64,000 nt of DNA from Stutzerimonas stutzeri (GCF_024448895.1 NZ_JAMOIC010000004.1:1-64000); one strand, 5' to 3'. Counted from the first letter of the stretch, positions 37,849-47,674 are shown. Numbers and translations: made by a program. Notes: generated by a model from the sequence alone, not told the origin.

Positions 37849-40053
37849 TCAGCGCGATAGGGAAGCCGCCCTGGCGCGTGCCGCGTGCAGCTTCTTATAG
37901 CTATCGATCAGCCGCTGGTGTCGGTCGAGTCCTTCCAACTTCATGCTGGTGGTCGTCAGACCGTAGAAGCGCACGCTGCCGTATACCGAGCCAATTGCTG
38001 CATCCATTCGCGCGTCGCCAAACATGCGTCGGAAATTGGTCTCGTAGTGCTGCATGTCCAGTTCGGCATCCAGCTGGACTTCAAGCACCACGTTCAGCGC
38101 CTGGTAGAACAGGCCGCGCTCGACAGTGTTGTCGTTGTACTGCAGGAAGGTTTCGACCAGCTCTTTCGCCTCCTCGAACTGCTGCAGAGCGAGGTGGATC
38201 AGCAGCTTGAGTTCGAGAATGGTGAGCTTGCCCCAAGGCGTGTTGTCGTCAAGCTCGATACCGATCAGGGTGGGAATGTCGGTGTAGTCATCCAGCTCGC
38301 TTTCTTCCAGGCGCTCGAGCATCGCCTGCAGGCTGTCGTCGTCCAGGCTGTGCAGGTTGAGGATGTCGTCGCGGAAAAACAGCGCCTTGTTGGTGTTATC
38401 CCAGATCAGGTCTTCAACTGGATACACTTCGGAATAACCCGGCACCAGAATGCGGCACGCGGTGGCGCCCAGGTCGTCGTACACCGCCATGTACGCTTCC
38501 TTGCCCATGCCTTCGAGAATGCCGAACAGCGTGGCCGCTTCCTCGGCATTCGAGCTTTCGCCCTGGCTGGAAAAGTCCCACTCGACGAATGCGTGGTCTG
38601 CCTTGGCGCTAAAGAAACGCCAGGACACCACACCGCTGGAATCGATGAAGTGCTCGACGAAATTGTTGGGCTCCATCACGGCCTGGCTTTCGAAGGTCGG
38701 CTGAGGCAGGTCGTTCAAACCTTCGAAGCTGCGGCCCTGCAGCAGCTCGGTCAGGCTGCGCTCCAGCGCCACTTCGAAGCTCGGGTGCGCGCCGAAGGAG
38801 GCAAACACACCGCCGGTGCGTGGATTCATCAGGGTGACGCACATCACCGGGTATTTACCGCCCAAGGACGCATCCTTCACAAGTACCGGGAAGCCCTGCT
38901 CTTCGAGGCCCTGGATGCCGGCGAGGATGCCGGGGTATTTCGCCAGCACCTCTTGCGGCACATCGGGCAGTGCGATTTCACCTTCGAGAATCTCGCGTTT
39001 CACCGCGCGCTCGAAGATCTCCGACAGGCACTGCACCTGCGCTTCGGCCAGGGTATTGCCGGCGCTCATGCCGTTGCTGAGGAACAGGTTTTCAATCAGG
39101 TTGGATGGGAAGTAGATCACCTCTCCATCCGACTGGCGCACGTAGGGCAGTGAGCAGATTCCGCGCTGCTCATTGCCGGAATTGGTGTCGATCAGATGCG
39201 AGCCGTACAGCTCGCCATCAGGGTTGTATATCGCCAGGCAATACTCATCGAGAATGCCGGCCGGCAGCGCATCCTTGCGGCCCGGCTTGAACCAGCGCTC
39301 GTTCGGGTAATGCACGAACTCGGCGTCGGCGATCTCCTCGCCCCAGAATTGATCGTTATAGAAGAAGTTGCAGTTGAGCCGCTCGATGAACTCGCCCAGC
39401 GCCGAGGCCAGCGCGGCCTCTTTGGTCGCGCCCTTGCCGTTGGTGAAGCACATCGGCGACTGCGCATCGCGGATATGCAGCGACCATACGTTGGGCACGA
39501 TATTGCGCCATGAGGCGATTTCGATCTTCATGCCCAGCTCGGCCAGAATGCCGGACATGTTGGCGATGGTCTGCTCCAGCGGCAGGTCCTTGCCGAGTAC
39601 GCGGGTACCTTCTCCGGACTCGGCCATGGGCATCAGCAATGCCTGAGCGTCCGCATCCAGGTTCTCTACTTCCTCGATAACGAAATCCGGCCCGGTCTGC
39701 ACCGCCTTCTTCACCGTACAGCGCTCGATGGAGCGCAGGATGCCCTGGCGATCCTTCGCGGAGATGTCCGCTGGCAGCTCGACCTGAATCTTGAAGGTCT
39801 GCTTGTAGCGGTTTTCGGGGTCGACGATGTTGTTTTGCGACAGGCGAATGTTGTCGGTCGGAATGTTCCGGGTGTTGCAGTAGAGCTTTACGAAGTACGC
39901 CGCACAGAGCGCAGACGAAGCGAGAAAGTAATCGAACGGGCCCGGCGCCGAACCGTCGCCCTTGTAGCGAATCGGCTGGTCGGCAACCACCGTGAAATCG
40001 TCGAATTTGGCTTCGAGCCTGAGGTTGTCGAGAAAATTAACCTTGATTTCCAT
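37849..40053 (-). CDS. ycaO: OsmC-YcaO fusion protein with C-terminal helical repeats
   Basis: A 734-aa two-part protein. Residues about 1-145 are an OsmC/Ohr-like domain that keeps both redox Cys (C50 in SSALCAAY and C112 in ERCTVKKAV). Residues about 155-580 are a YcaO domain that aligns with E. coli YcaO (NVWSLHIRD, CFTNGKGATKEAALASALGEF). The rest is a TPR-like helical C-terminus. YcaO proteins activate amide carbonyls with ATP; the E. coli one assists methylthiolation of ribosomal protein S12. The fusion links peroxide/thiol chemistry to that function. It is monocistronic. Confidence 0.93.
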   Translation of the reverse strand: MEIKVNFLDNLRLEAKFDDFTVVADQPIRYKGDGSAPGPFDYFLASSALCAAYFVKLYCNTRNIPTDNIRLSQNNIVDPENRYKQTFKIQVELPADISAKDRQGILRSIERCTVKKAVQTGPDFVIEEVENLDADAQALLMPMAESGEGTRVLGKDLPLEQTIANMSGILAELGMKIEIASWRNIVPNVWSLHIRDAQSPMCFTNGKGATKEAALASALGEFIERLNCNFFYNDQFWGEEIADAEFVHYPNERWFKPGRKDALPAGILDEYCLAIYNPDGELYGSHLIDTNSGNEQRGICSLPYVRQSDGEVIYFPSNLIENLFLSNGMSAGNTLAEAQVQCLSEIFERAVKREILEGEIALPDVPQEVLAKYPGILAGIQGLEEQGFPVLVKDASLGGKYPVMCVTLMNPRTGGVFASFGAHPSFEVALERSLTELLQGRSFEGLNDLPQPTFESQAVMEPNNFVEHFIDSSGVVSWRFFSAKADHAFVEWDFSSQGESSNAEEAATLFGILEGMGKEAYMAVYDDLGATACRILVPGYSEVYPVEDLIWDNTNKALFFRDDILNLHSLDDDSLQAMLERLEESELDDYTDIPTLIGIELDDNTPWGKLTILELKLLIHLALQQFEEAKELVETFLQYNDNTVERGLFYQALNVVLEVQLDAELDMQHYETNFRRMFGDARMDAAIGSVYGSVRFYGLTTTSMKLEGLDRHQRLIDSYKKLHAARARAASLSR

Positions 40054-40286
40054 GCGGGATTACCAGAACAACACGATGTGGCCGTCCATTATCCGGCTTC
40101 TCGCCTGGATGTCTTTTGTTAATTCAGCTTCAGCCGGGCGCTGATCGGGGCCAGGCATACACGCCCTCCAGATACCGGCGCCCAGCGCGCAACCTGGCGC
40201 GCATCGGCCGATGCTGTGGTGAAAGGGTGATCCGAACGGCAGTCCGCTGCGGCGCTGTACGCCTGCGCCACCGCTTGGCGCTGCGC

Positions 40287-41822
40287 TCAACGTGCCGAGT
40301 CGTGGCCCTCAGCAGCCTGCAATTCGAAGGCAATGCTCCAGTTCTGCAAAGGATAGGGTTTACCCACCAGCGCTTCGATATTGGCGTCCTCCGTCATGCC
40401 TTCTTCGGGCAGGTATTCGTAGTTCGCGTCCGCAACGGTCGGGTCGCTGTCATGCAGTTCGCCGGCGCCGCCTACTTCATGGCTGGCGTAGCGAATGGTC
40501 GGAGTGCCGACCAGATCCTGGCCAACCACCAGGCGCACCACTGTATCGGCAACCACCTTGATGGATTCGACCGGCACCTTGCCCTGATCGTCGGTGACGA
40601 CAAAGCCGTAGTTCTCGATCATCTGCGTCTTGTGTCCGAGGTAGGGCTCGCTAAAGGCCAGAGGCGGGTGCGGCACATGGAAGTCCATCAGGATCTCCCG
40701 ACCTTCAACCGTGGCGCGACGAGGTGACAGCGGCTGCCAGCCGCGACGCTCTACCACGACCTGGTTGTACACCTTGCCGAGCATCTGGCCGAACCAGCGG
40801 TAACCGTTGGCTGACAGGTGCGTCCCTTTGTCGACGTATGGGTAGACCGGGCCGGCGAGGTACCAGCTGGATTCCTCCTTTGCCAGTTCCCACTGGGCCA
40901 TGCCGATATCCAGGCTGCCGTTGATCACCGATGACTTGGCGTCGGTCTGATAGCTGATAAACGCCGGCATCTGTTTCTGGCCGATCGCTTTGGCGGTGTC
41001 GGCGTACAGGTCGTCACGCAGCTGACGCAGCATCTTCTTGTAGTTCGCCTTGTCATTGATGCCGCCTTGTACCTCAGCGTAGTCATATTCGCCCTGCAGC
41101 CAGAAAAGGGCGCTGAAGCTGTAACTCGCATTTTCAGATCGAGCAGCTTGGTGGGCTTGATCGACGGCCTGCACAACGCGTCGATATTCGTTGGTGCCGC
41201 CCACTTTTGCTAGCTGGGCAATGGAGCGCCCTGAAGTGGCGGCGTTGCTCGCGACGAACAGATGTTGAGGATCGGCCTTGATGCCTTTGTTCTCCAGATA
41301 AAGCCGGCGGGCCATGTTCAGCGCGCCGACCTCGACCGATTCACCTTCTTCCTGAGCCTGGGCTTCGAGCTGTGCCACGGCATCCCCGTCGAGCAGGACC
41401 TTAGGGTCGCGCTTGAACTGAACCACCGCGCGCAACGGCTTGAACTCGGGGCCGCCCACCGGCACGAATCGATCACCGCTGAACGTCGCCGAGCGTGTCG
41501 CGTCACCCAACATGAGGTTGTCGTAGCCAGGCTCCTTCGACAGCGCAGGCCATCCTTCGGCCGCGGACGCCAGCGACTGGCCGAAGGTGATGATGTGGTT
41601 GTACTTCGCGTCCAGGGCGGGCGGGTTGTCCTTTGGCTGGGAGATCAGTTGTTCACTCCAGCGCTTGTTTTCTGCGTCGCGTTTGGCCACGGCCGCATCA
41701 TCTGCGTGGGCTGGCAGCATGGCAGTCGCCAGCAGCAGGCAAGCCACGGCAGCGGCGAGTGGCGTGCGGGAGTCGGGTCGTGGCGGGGAGGGTAGGCGAT
41801 AGCTGTTTTGCCGAAGGGGCAT
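40287..41822 (-). CDS. secreted SGNH/SASA-type hydrolase
   Basis: A 511-aa protein with an extended N-region and signal peptide (hydrophobic 21-38, cleavage after AHA, residue 40). The family is that of sialate O-acetylesterase-like (SASA) SGNH esterases: nucleophile block ITFGQSLAS, block III WLQGEYD and the C-terminal block THLSANGYRWFG with the catalytic His. A second, less conserved beta-rich portion follows. AAGGACC precedes the start. It may deacetylate a carbohydrate or surface polymer. Substrate unknown; identification is by motif only. Confidence 0.75.
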   Translation of the reverse strand: MPLRQNSYRLPSPPRPDSRTPLAAAVACLLLATAMLPAHADDAAVAKRDAENKRWSEQLISQPKDNPPALDAKYNHIITFGQSLASAAEGWPALSKEPGYDNLMLGDATRSATFSGDRFVPVGGPEFKPLRAVVQFKRDPKVLLDGDAVAQLEAQAQEEGESVEVGALNMARRLYLENKGIKADPQHLFVASNAATSGRSIAQLAKVGGTNEYRRVVQAVDQAHQAARSENASYSFSALFWLQGEYDYAEVQGGINDKANYKKMLRQLRDDLYADTAKAIGQKQMPAFISYQTDAKSSVINGSLDIGMAQWELAKEESSWYLAGPVYPYVDKGTHLSANGYRWFGQMLGKVYNQVVVERRGWQPLSPRRATVEGREILMDFHVPHPPLAFSEPYLGHKTQMIENYGFVVTDDQGKVPVESIKVVADTVVRLVVGQDLVGTPTIRYASHEVGGAGELHDSDPTVADANYEYLPEEGMTEDANIEALVGKPYPLQNWSIAFELQAAEGHDSAR

Positions 41823-41964
41823 CGATCGGGTCCTTGTGATGGGCGCAAACGAGCGCGATGCGAAAGTTCGCAGCAGCTGAACGCTGCTCGCACGAAGATG
41901 GCGTTTCGACGGTCGTACCCGCCCGAAGTTCTAATGCATGGCGGGTTGAACGGGCGGCCAGAGG

Positions 41965-43644
41965 TCAGGCTTCGATGTGTTCCAGCGCTGTCTTCAGCGC
42001 GGCGGCGAGCTCTTCGAGTCGATACGGTTTGGCAAGAATCTGCACACCTTCGGCCTCGGCGGAATGCTTCACTGCTTCGGCATAGCCGCTGGTGAGCAGC
42101 ACCGGCACTTCAAAGTTGCGCGTACGGATTTCACGCGCCAGCTCTAGCCCGTTCATGCCGCCGGGCATCATCACGTCGGAGAAGACGATGTCGATCCCGC
42201 GGCCATTGGCCAACGCGCCCAGCGCGGCGGCGGCACTGGCGGCGCTGGTCACCTCGTAACCCAGATGCTCCAGCATTTCGGCCACCAGAGCGGCAACTTC
42301 CTCGTCGTCATCGACCAGCAGCACATTGCCGGCAGAGACGTTGACGGCCTCATCGATCGGCAGCTGATCCTTGACCGGGCTCGGCAGATCGGCCGAGCGT
42401 GGCAGCAGCATGACCACGCTGGTGCCGTAGCCGCATTCGGAGTCAATCCAGACCGTACCCCCGGACTGCCGTGCGAAACCATAGACCTGAGCCAAGCCAA
42501 GTCCTGATCCCTTGCCAATCTCCTTGGTCGTGAAGAAGGGGTCGAACACCCGATTGCGCACCTCATCGGGAATCCCGGTGCCGGTATCGATCACCGCCAG
42601 GCGGACGAAGTCCCCGCGGCGGCCTAGCACCAGCTCGTCCGGCGCGTTGCGGGCTTGCAGCAGAATGTTGCCGCCTTCGGGCATGGCATCGCGCGCGTTC
42701 ACCGCCAGGTTGAGAATCACCAGTTCCAGCTCGCCCGGGTCCACCTCGACTGGCCAGAGATCAGGCGCAAATTCCTGCTTCACATGGACGTCGCCGCGCA
42801 GGCTGCGGTCCAGCAATTCGCGCATCTGGGTGATGCGTTGAGCAAGGTCGACAGGCTCGGGCGCCAGCGATTGGCGCCGGGAGAATGCCAGCAGCTGGCG
42901 GGTTAGCGCCGAGCCGCGCTGAGCGGCCTGCCGCATGCCGTCCATCAGGCGCTTGCGACGCTCGGGATCGGCGCGACGATCAAGCATGTCGAGCCCGCCG
43001 GAAATCACCATCAGGAGGTTGTTGAAATCGTGGGCGATGCCGCCGGTGAGCTGCCCGATGGCCTCGATCTTCTGAGTCTGGCGCAGGGTTTCTTCGATAT
43101 GCGCGCGCTCTACCATTTGCGTGCGCAACTCAAGGTTGGTCTTCTCCAGCTCGCTGGTGCGCTCGACGACCAGCGCTTCCAGTTCCTGCGAGGCTTGTTC
43201 GCGCGCCTCGATCAGTGCGCGCACCTCGTACTGGCGCAAACGGCCCCGCACGGCTGCCTGCACGGCGCTGGTCAGGGTGATGCTTTGCACCGGGCGTTCG
43301 AGCAGCGAAACGTTACGCAGCGCGGCAACCATACGCTGGCGCCAGGCGGCGACGGCGGGCTGCTGGTGTTTGCTGGTGAGTACCACGAAAGGGAAATCCG
43401 ACCAGGTGGGCTGACGATCCACCCAGTCGGAGAGTGATTTGAGGTCATGGCCGAAGAGGCCTTCCTCGGCGATGAACACTGCCGCAGCATCGGTTTCGGC
43501 TCGCTGCAGAACCTCATCGACACCATGGCAGACCACCGCGTCCATACCGCTGCGGCGCAGCAGTTCGGCTGTGGCCGGGCCATCCCGGCCAATGGGGGCG
43601 TAGACGACGATTATCGGGTGTTCTGGCTTAGTGGGCGTCGTCAT
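41965..43644 (-). CDS. hybrid histidine kinase with N-terminal pseudo-receiver
   Basis: A 559-aa soluble kinase with three parts. Residues 1-120 look like a receiver fold (IIVVYAPIGRDGPATAELL...VVLTSK) but the phospho-acceptor Asp is missing (AVFIAEEG), so it is a pseudo-receiver. A coiled coil (about 140-185) leads to HisKA with H205 in GGIAHDFNNLL, then HATPase, and the C-terminal receiver has an acidic triad in LVDDDEE and phospho-acceptor D490 (FSDVMMPG). Its start overlaps the end of the KaiC-like gene by 17 nt. No dedicated output domain is present. Confidence 0.92.
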   Translation of the reverse strand: MTTPTKPEHPIIVVYAPIGRDGPATAELLRRSGMDAVVCHGVDEVLQRAETDAAAVFIAEEGLFGHDLKSLSDWVDRQPTWSDFPFVVLTSKHQQPAVAAWRQRMVAALRNVSLLERPVQSITLTSAVQAAVRGRLRQYEVRALIEAREQASQELEALVVERTSELEKTNLELRTQMVERAHIEETLRQTQKIEAIGQLTGGIAHDFNNLLMVISGGLDMLDRRADPERRKRLMDGMRQAAQRGSALTRQLLAFSRRQSLAPEPVDLAQRITQMRELLDRSLRGDVHVKQEFAPDLWPVEVDPGELELVILNLAVNARDAMPEGGNILLQARNAPDELVLGRRGDFVRLAVIDTGTGIPDEVRNRVFDPFFTTKEIGKGSGLGLAQVYGFARQSGGTVWIDSECGYGTSVVMLLPRSADLPSPVKDQLPIDEAVNVSAGNVLLVDDDEEVAALVAEMLEHLGYEVTSAASAAAALGALANGRGIDIVFSDVMMPGGMNGLELAREIRTRNFEVPVLLTSGYAEAVKHSAEAEGVQILAKPYRLEELAAALKTALEHIEA

Positions 43645-45154
43645 GCTCGTCTGTCAGTAGCTGAGTCGCATCACCGGTGTATTCCGGTGTGCCCGAGAGA
43701 ATTCCACTGAAGTGACTCAGCGGTGGCCCGACCTTGACGCCGGTTGTGCTGAGCCGGTACTCGCGAACGGTGTTTTCGTGCCGGCCGCTGCGCTTCTTCA
43801 CCACCGACAGGGCTCTGCGAACGATACCGGCGTGCTCGAAGTAGCGCAGCATGATAACCGCATCACTGAGGTAGCTGATATCGATTGGCGTATCCATCGG
43901 ACCGACCAGACCATGCTGGGCCAGGATCATAATGCTAATCACACCTTTCTGCCCCAGATAGCTCAGCAGTTCGTGCATCTGCAGGATCAGGAAGCGGCCG
44001 TCCGGCATGGCGTGCAGGTAGCCGTTCAGGCTGTCCAGGATAACCAGCCTTGAGCCTTGATCTTCAACGCTGCGACGTACGGCGGCGGTGAATTCACCAG
44101 GCGACAGCTCAGCCGGATCGACCTGCTGCAGATGCAGCAGGCCCTTATTAATCCATGGCTCTACGTCGAGACCCAGGGAGCGTCCACGAGCCATTAAAGT
44201 CCCAATGTTCTCGTCAAAGACGAAAAAGGAGACCTGTTCACCGCGCTTGCAGGCCGCGACCGCGAAGCTCAGGGCCAGCGAAGACTTCCCGACGCCGGCA
44301 GCGCCGACGAACAGGGCGTTGGTGCCACGCTCCAGACCGCCGCCGAGCATGGTGTCCAGGGCGGCGTTACCGGAAGATGCAGGTTCGCCGATGTAATTCG
44401 AATGGTGCTCCGCCGCGATCAGGCGGGGATAGATCTGCAAACCGCCTTTGCGGATGACGAAGTCGTGATAGCCGCCGCGAAACTGAATGCCGCGCATCTT
44501 CACGACCCGCAGGCGTCTGCGTTCGGCGCCGTAATCAATGGCCAACTGCTCCAGCATCACCACGCCGTGTGAGATCGAGTGCAGCTGCAGGTCGCCCAGT
44601 TCGGAGGTCTGGTCATCGAGCAGGATCACGGTGCAGCGGCGCGTGGTGAAGAAGTGCTTGAGCGCCAATACCTGGCGCCGATAGCGCAACGGGCTCTGAG
44701 CCAGCAGTCGCATTTCGGACAGGCTGTCGAAAATCACCCGGGTCGGGTTCGTCTGCGTGACACGGTCGAATACTTGTTGAGTCGTTTCGCTCAGTTCCAT
44801 CTCGGCAGGGTGCAGGACGGTCAGTTCGAGTTCAGGGTCGAGGCTGGCTTCGGGCGTGACCAACTCGAAAACGTCGATGCCTTCGAGCGACCAGCCGTGC
44901 CGCTTGGCCACCAGTTCCAGCTCGTTCTTGGTTTCCGAAAGGGTTACGTAGAGCACACGCTCGCCCTGGCGGACGCCCTCGAGCAAGAACTGCATGGCGA
45001 TGGTGGTCTTGCCGGCGCCGGGGCTGCCTTCATAGAGGTACATGCGGTTGGGGTCGAGGCCGCCGCCGAGGATATCGTCCAGGCCTTCACTGCCGGTGGA
45101 AATACGGGGAGGGTCGTCATCCGGGTTGAAGGAAAGATCAATTGAATCGGTCAT
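43628..45154 (-). CDS. KaiC-like double ATPase
   Basis: A 508-aa protein with two RecA-type domains. CI has Walker A GSPGAGKTT (43-51) and a TLSETKNE stretch at the position of the KaiC catalytic Glu pair; CII has Walker A GAAGVGKSS (about 284-292) and FDENIG. Near the CII phosphosites of cyanobacterial KaiC (Ser-Thr in the ISTITD segment) this protein reads ISYLSD, so a Ser is kept and the Thr is a Tyr. AAGGAG precedes the ATG. It is first in an operon with the hybrid kinase; no kaiA or kaiB is nearby. Confidence 0.9.
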   Translation of the reverse strand: MTDSIDLSFNPDDDPPRISTGSEGLDDILGGGLDPNRMYLYEGSPGAGKTTIAMQFLLEGVRQGERVLYVTLSETKNELELVAKRHGWSLEGIDVFELVTPEASLDPELELTVLHPAEMELSETTQQVFDRVTQTNPTRVIFDSLSEMRLLAQSPLRYRRQVLALKHFFTTRRCTVILLDDQTSELGDLQLHSISHGVVMLEQLAIDYGAERRRLRVVKMRGIQFRGGYHDFVIRKGGLQIYPRLIAAEHHSNYIGEPASSGNAALDTMLGGGLERGTNALFVGAAGVGKSSLALSFAVAACKRGEQVSFFVFDENIGTLMARGRSLGLDVEPWINKGLLHLQQVDPAELSPGEFTAAVRRSVEDQGSRLVILDSLNGYLHAMPDGRFLILQMHELLSYLGQKGVISIMILAQHGLVGPMDTPIDISYLSDAVIMLRYFEHAGIVRRALSVVKKRSGRHENTVREYRLSTTGVKVGPPLSHFSGILSGTPEYTGDATQLLTDEHDDAH

Positions 45155-45596
45155 TCCGTACTCCTTACGCAGGCTTCACTCCGGAAGCTGCTGCGTTTGT
45201 GGTTCCTGCCCAACGCGGCCGTAAACCAGGCTCGACGCGGCGGAACTCGCCCGTAAAGCGCCGACTGGGCGGCTCGGGCAAAAACCTCTTCGAATGATCA
45301 CCGGATGGATGCAAATCGTGCAGTTATTACGTGCTTCCGGTAGGCGACATCGGAGAGGCGCAGTCTATTGATCCGACTCACCTTTTGTCGTCTCGTTCCG
45401 CAGTGCCCATTTGCGTGAGGCCCGTGAGGAGCGCGTTTGAGCTTGATGCCGAGCTCGCGTACAGATAATTCAAGCGTTCCGGCCATAGCAGCGAAAGTGC
45501 GCATTGCGCCGGGGCGCAACAGCTTGCAACCCTTCGCGCTTGGATCGTTGCGCAGGCTGCTCCATGATCGGCCTTTACCTGCTACGGATGCCCTGC
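45155..45596. other. intergenic region kaiC-like gene / ABC1 kinase
   Basis: About 440 nt between divergent genes, with no convincing coding sequence on either strand and no hairpin with T run. The promoter of the KaiC-like operon must lie here. Confidence 0.4.
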
Positions 45597-46907
45597 ATGT
45601 CTCGATTCTCGCGGCCATCAGCGTCGGCGCTGGGCCGGTTCCTTCATCTGGGCGGAACCGGCGCTCGCATTGCAGGCAGTCTGCTGGTGCAGCGCATCAC
45701 GCCCGGCAGGTCGCGTGTCGATTGGGAGCCCATCGGCGCATTGCTCGGTGACACGCTTGGGCAGATGAAAGGCCCTGTTCTGAAGCTGGGACAGCAGGCT
45801 TCGCAATGGCAGGACGTGTTGCCGGCGCCCATCAGTGCAGCCTTGGCGCGACTGCAGAACCAAGTGCCCTCGCTGCCATTCGCCTCGCTTGAAGCCCACC
45901 TGCAACGGCTTTACGACGGTCGTCTGTATGAGTTGTTCGAGTCGATCGAGCGACAGCCCGCCGCGGCGGCCTCGTTGGGCCAGGTGCATCGTGCACGCGA
46001 TCGGCAGGGGCGGGCGCTGATCATGAAAATTCAGTACCCGGGCATACGCGCAATCTGCGATGCGGATTTGCGGCAACTGCGCCGGCTGATGCCGTTGGGG
46101 AGATTATTCGGAACGCCCTCGGCGCGACTCGAATCGGTTTATCTGGAGCTGCAGCGCGCCATCGATCAGGAACTGGACTACGAGGCCGAGCGGCAAAACA
46201 TCGAGCGATTCGCACAGCATTTCGCTGATTGGCCGGATGTGCAGATCCCCTTCGCGGTACCTGAATTGTGCCGCGCGGGCGTGCTGGTACTGGAGGAGGT
46301 GCCCGGGCGTTCGATGGGGGAGGTCGAGCAGGCGCCGCTTGAGGTGCGTGAGCGTTTGGCCGAAACGCTGTGCGCATGGCTCGTCGAGCAGGCGTTGGGG
46401 ATGGGCGTTCTGCATGCGGACCCGCATCCTGGCAACCTGGCCTGGACCGAGACAGGAGAATTGATCGTCTACGACTTTGGCAGCGTCGTGCCCCTACCGC
46501 CCAGATTGCTGAGGGCTTACGTGCAGATGTTCGACGCCCTGCGCGGCCCCTCCAGCGAGGCGCTGGAGCCGGCATTCCAGGCCCTGGGTGGACGCCAGCC
46601 GGGCAGCGCACCGCCGCACGGGTTGTACAGGCGCATACACCAGCTTCTTCATCCGTTGTTGCAGCCGGGCGCGCAGTGGGACTTCCGCGCAACTTCACTC
46701 CATCAGCAGCTGGTGGAGCTCTTTCCGCTGGCTATGTCCGCGCTTGGCAGCCTTCAGCCTGCGTCTGGCACGCTTCTGGTCAACCGCACGCTGGAAGGTC
46801 ATTACTGGAATCTCTACCGCCTTGGTGCCTGCCTGCCGATTGCCGATCTGCTGGCACAGCATATCGAGCGGTGGCGCGCCGGCGTGCAGTCCGACAAACC
46901 GGGCTAA
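45597..46907 (+). CDS. ABC1/AarF (UbiB)-family atypical kinase
   Basis: A 436-aa protein of the ABC1/ADCK/UbiB atypical kinase family. Signature motifs: KxGQ in VLKLGQQASQ, the Ala-rich loop AAAASLGQVH, IMKIQYPG with the Lys, ELDYEAERQN, LHADPHPGNL, and VYDFGSV (DFG). There are no clear membrane segments. Members assist coenzyme Q biosynthesis or lipid metabolism; this one is not in a ubi cluster. The start is uncertain: ATG 45597 or ATG 45588; the frame extends further upstream. It is followed after 65 nt by an SDR gene. Confidence 0.88.
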   Translation: MSRFSRPSASALGRFLHLGGTGARIAGSLLVQRITPGRSRVDWEPIGALLGDTLGQMKGPVLKLGQQASQWQDVLPAPISAALARLQNQVPSLPFASLEAHLQRLYDGRLYELFESIERQPAAAASLGQVHRARDRQGRALIMKIQYPGIRAICDADLRQLRRLMPLGRLFGTPSARLESVYLELQRAIDQELDYEAERQNIERFAQHFADWPDVQIPFAVPELCRAGVLVLEEVPGRSMGEVEQAPLEVRERLAETLCAWLVEQALGMGVLHADPHPGNLAWTETGELIVYDFGSVVPLPPRLLRAYVQMFDALRGPSSEALEPAFQALGGRQPGSAPPHGLYRRIHQLLHPLLQPGAQWDFRATSLHQQLVELFPLAMSALGSLQPASGTLLVNRTLEGHYWNLYRLGACLPIADLLAQHIERWRAGVQSDKPG

Positions 46908-46972
46908 CCACTCGGCCAGATATTCGGACCACTTCATTCAATCAGGCCCCAACCCGGCCGGAGGCAATCAGG

Positions 46973-47674
46973 ATGCAGATGAACTCCTTTCCCGATGGAT
47001 ATCGCGTGCTGGTTATCGGCGCTTCCGGCGGCATCGGCGCCGCGCTGGTCGAAAGTTTGCGTGCAGACTCGCGTTGCGCCTCGGTTACCGAGCTGGGTCG
47101 CGGGACAGTTCCAGCGTTGGATCTCGCCGACCCTGCCAGCATCGAGCAGGCTGCGGCGGAGGTGGCCGGGCAGGGACCGTTCCACCTTATCTTCAACGCC
47201 GCCGGAGTGCTGCATGGCGATCAGTTCATGCCGGAAAAGCGCCTTGCCGATCTCGATCATCAGCAACTGCTTGAGACCTTTCAAGTGAACACCTTCGGCC
47301 CGGCGCTGGTGCTGCGGCATTTCTGCGGGCTGCTCGACCGCCAGCGGGGCGTGCTGGCCATGCTTTCGGCCAAGGTCGGCAGCATCGGCGACAACCGCCT
47401 CGGCGGCTGGTACAGCTACCGAGCCTCTAAAGCTGCGCTGAACATGCTGATCAAGACCGCGTCCATCGAGGTTCGCCGCAGCCAGCCGAACGCCGTGCTG
47501 CTGGCATTGCATCCTGGCACGGTCAACTCACGACTTTCACAGCCTTTCCGCGGCGCCGAGATCGGCCGTCCAGCCGCCGATGCAGCAAGGGATCTGTTGC
47601 GAGTCATCGATGGTCTGGGGCCGGAGGCGAGCGGTGGATTTTATGCGTACAGCGGGGAAGGGCTGCCGTGGTAG
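46973..47674 (+). CDS. short-chain dehydrogenase (C-factor-like)
   Basis: A 233-aa NAD(P)-dependent oxidoreductase of the SDR family. Cofactor motif GASGGIGAALVE (residues about 17-28), NAAGVLHG, catalytic Ser in MLSAKVGSIG, and YRASK with Tyr and Lys. The substrate is unknown; some such proteins resemble the myxococcal C-factor CsgA but have metabolic roles. GGAGG precedes the ATG. It is 65 nt after the ABC1 kinase gene and in the same direction, a plausible operon. Confidence 0.88.
   Translation: MQMNSFPDGYRVLVIGASGGIGAALVESLRADSRCASVTELGRGTVPALDLADPASIEQAAAEVAGQGPFHLIFNAAGVLHGDQFMPEKRLADLDHQQLLETFQVNTFGPALVLRHFCGLLDRQRGVLAMLSAKVGSIGDNRLGGWYSYRASKAALNMLIKTASIEVRRSQPNAVLLALHPGTVNSRLSQPFRGAEIGRPAADAARDLLRVIDGLGPEASGGFYAYSGEGLPW

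Noticed and set aside
37885-39153. A 422-codon plus-strand open frame
   Set aside because: It lies antisense to the OsmC-YcaO gene, which shows end-to-end similarity to known proteins.
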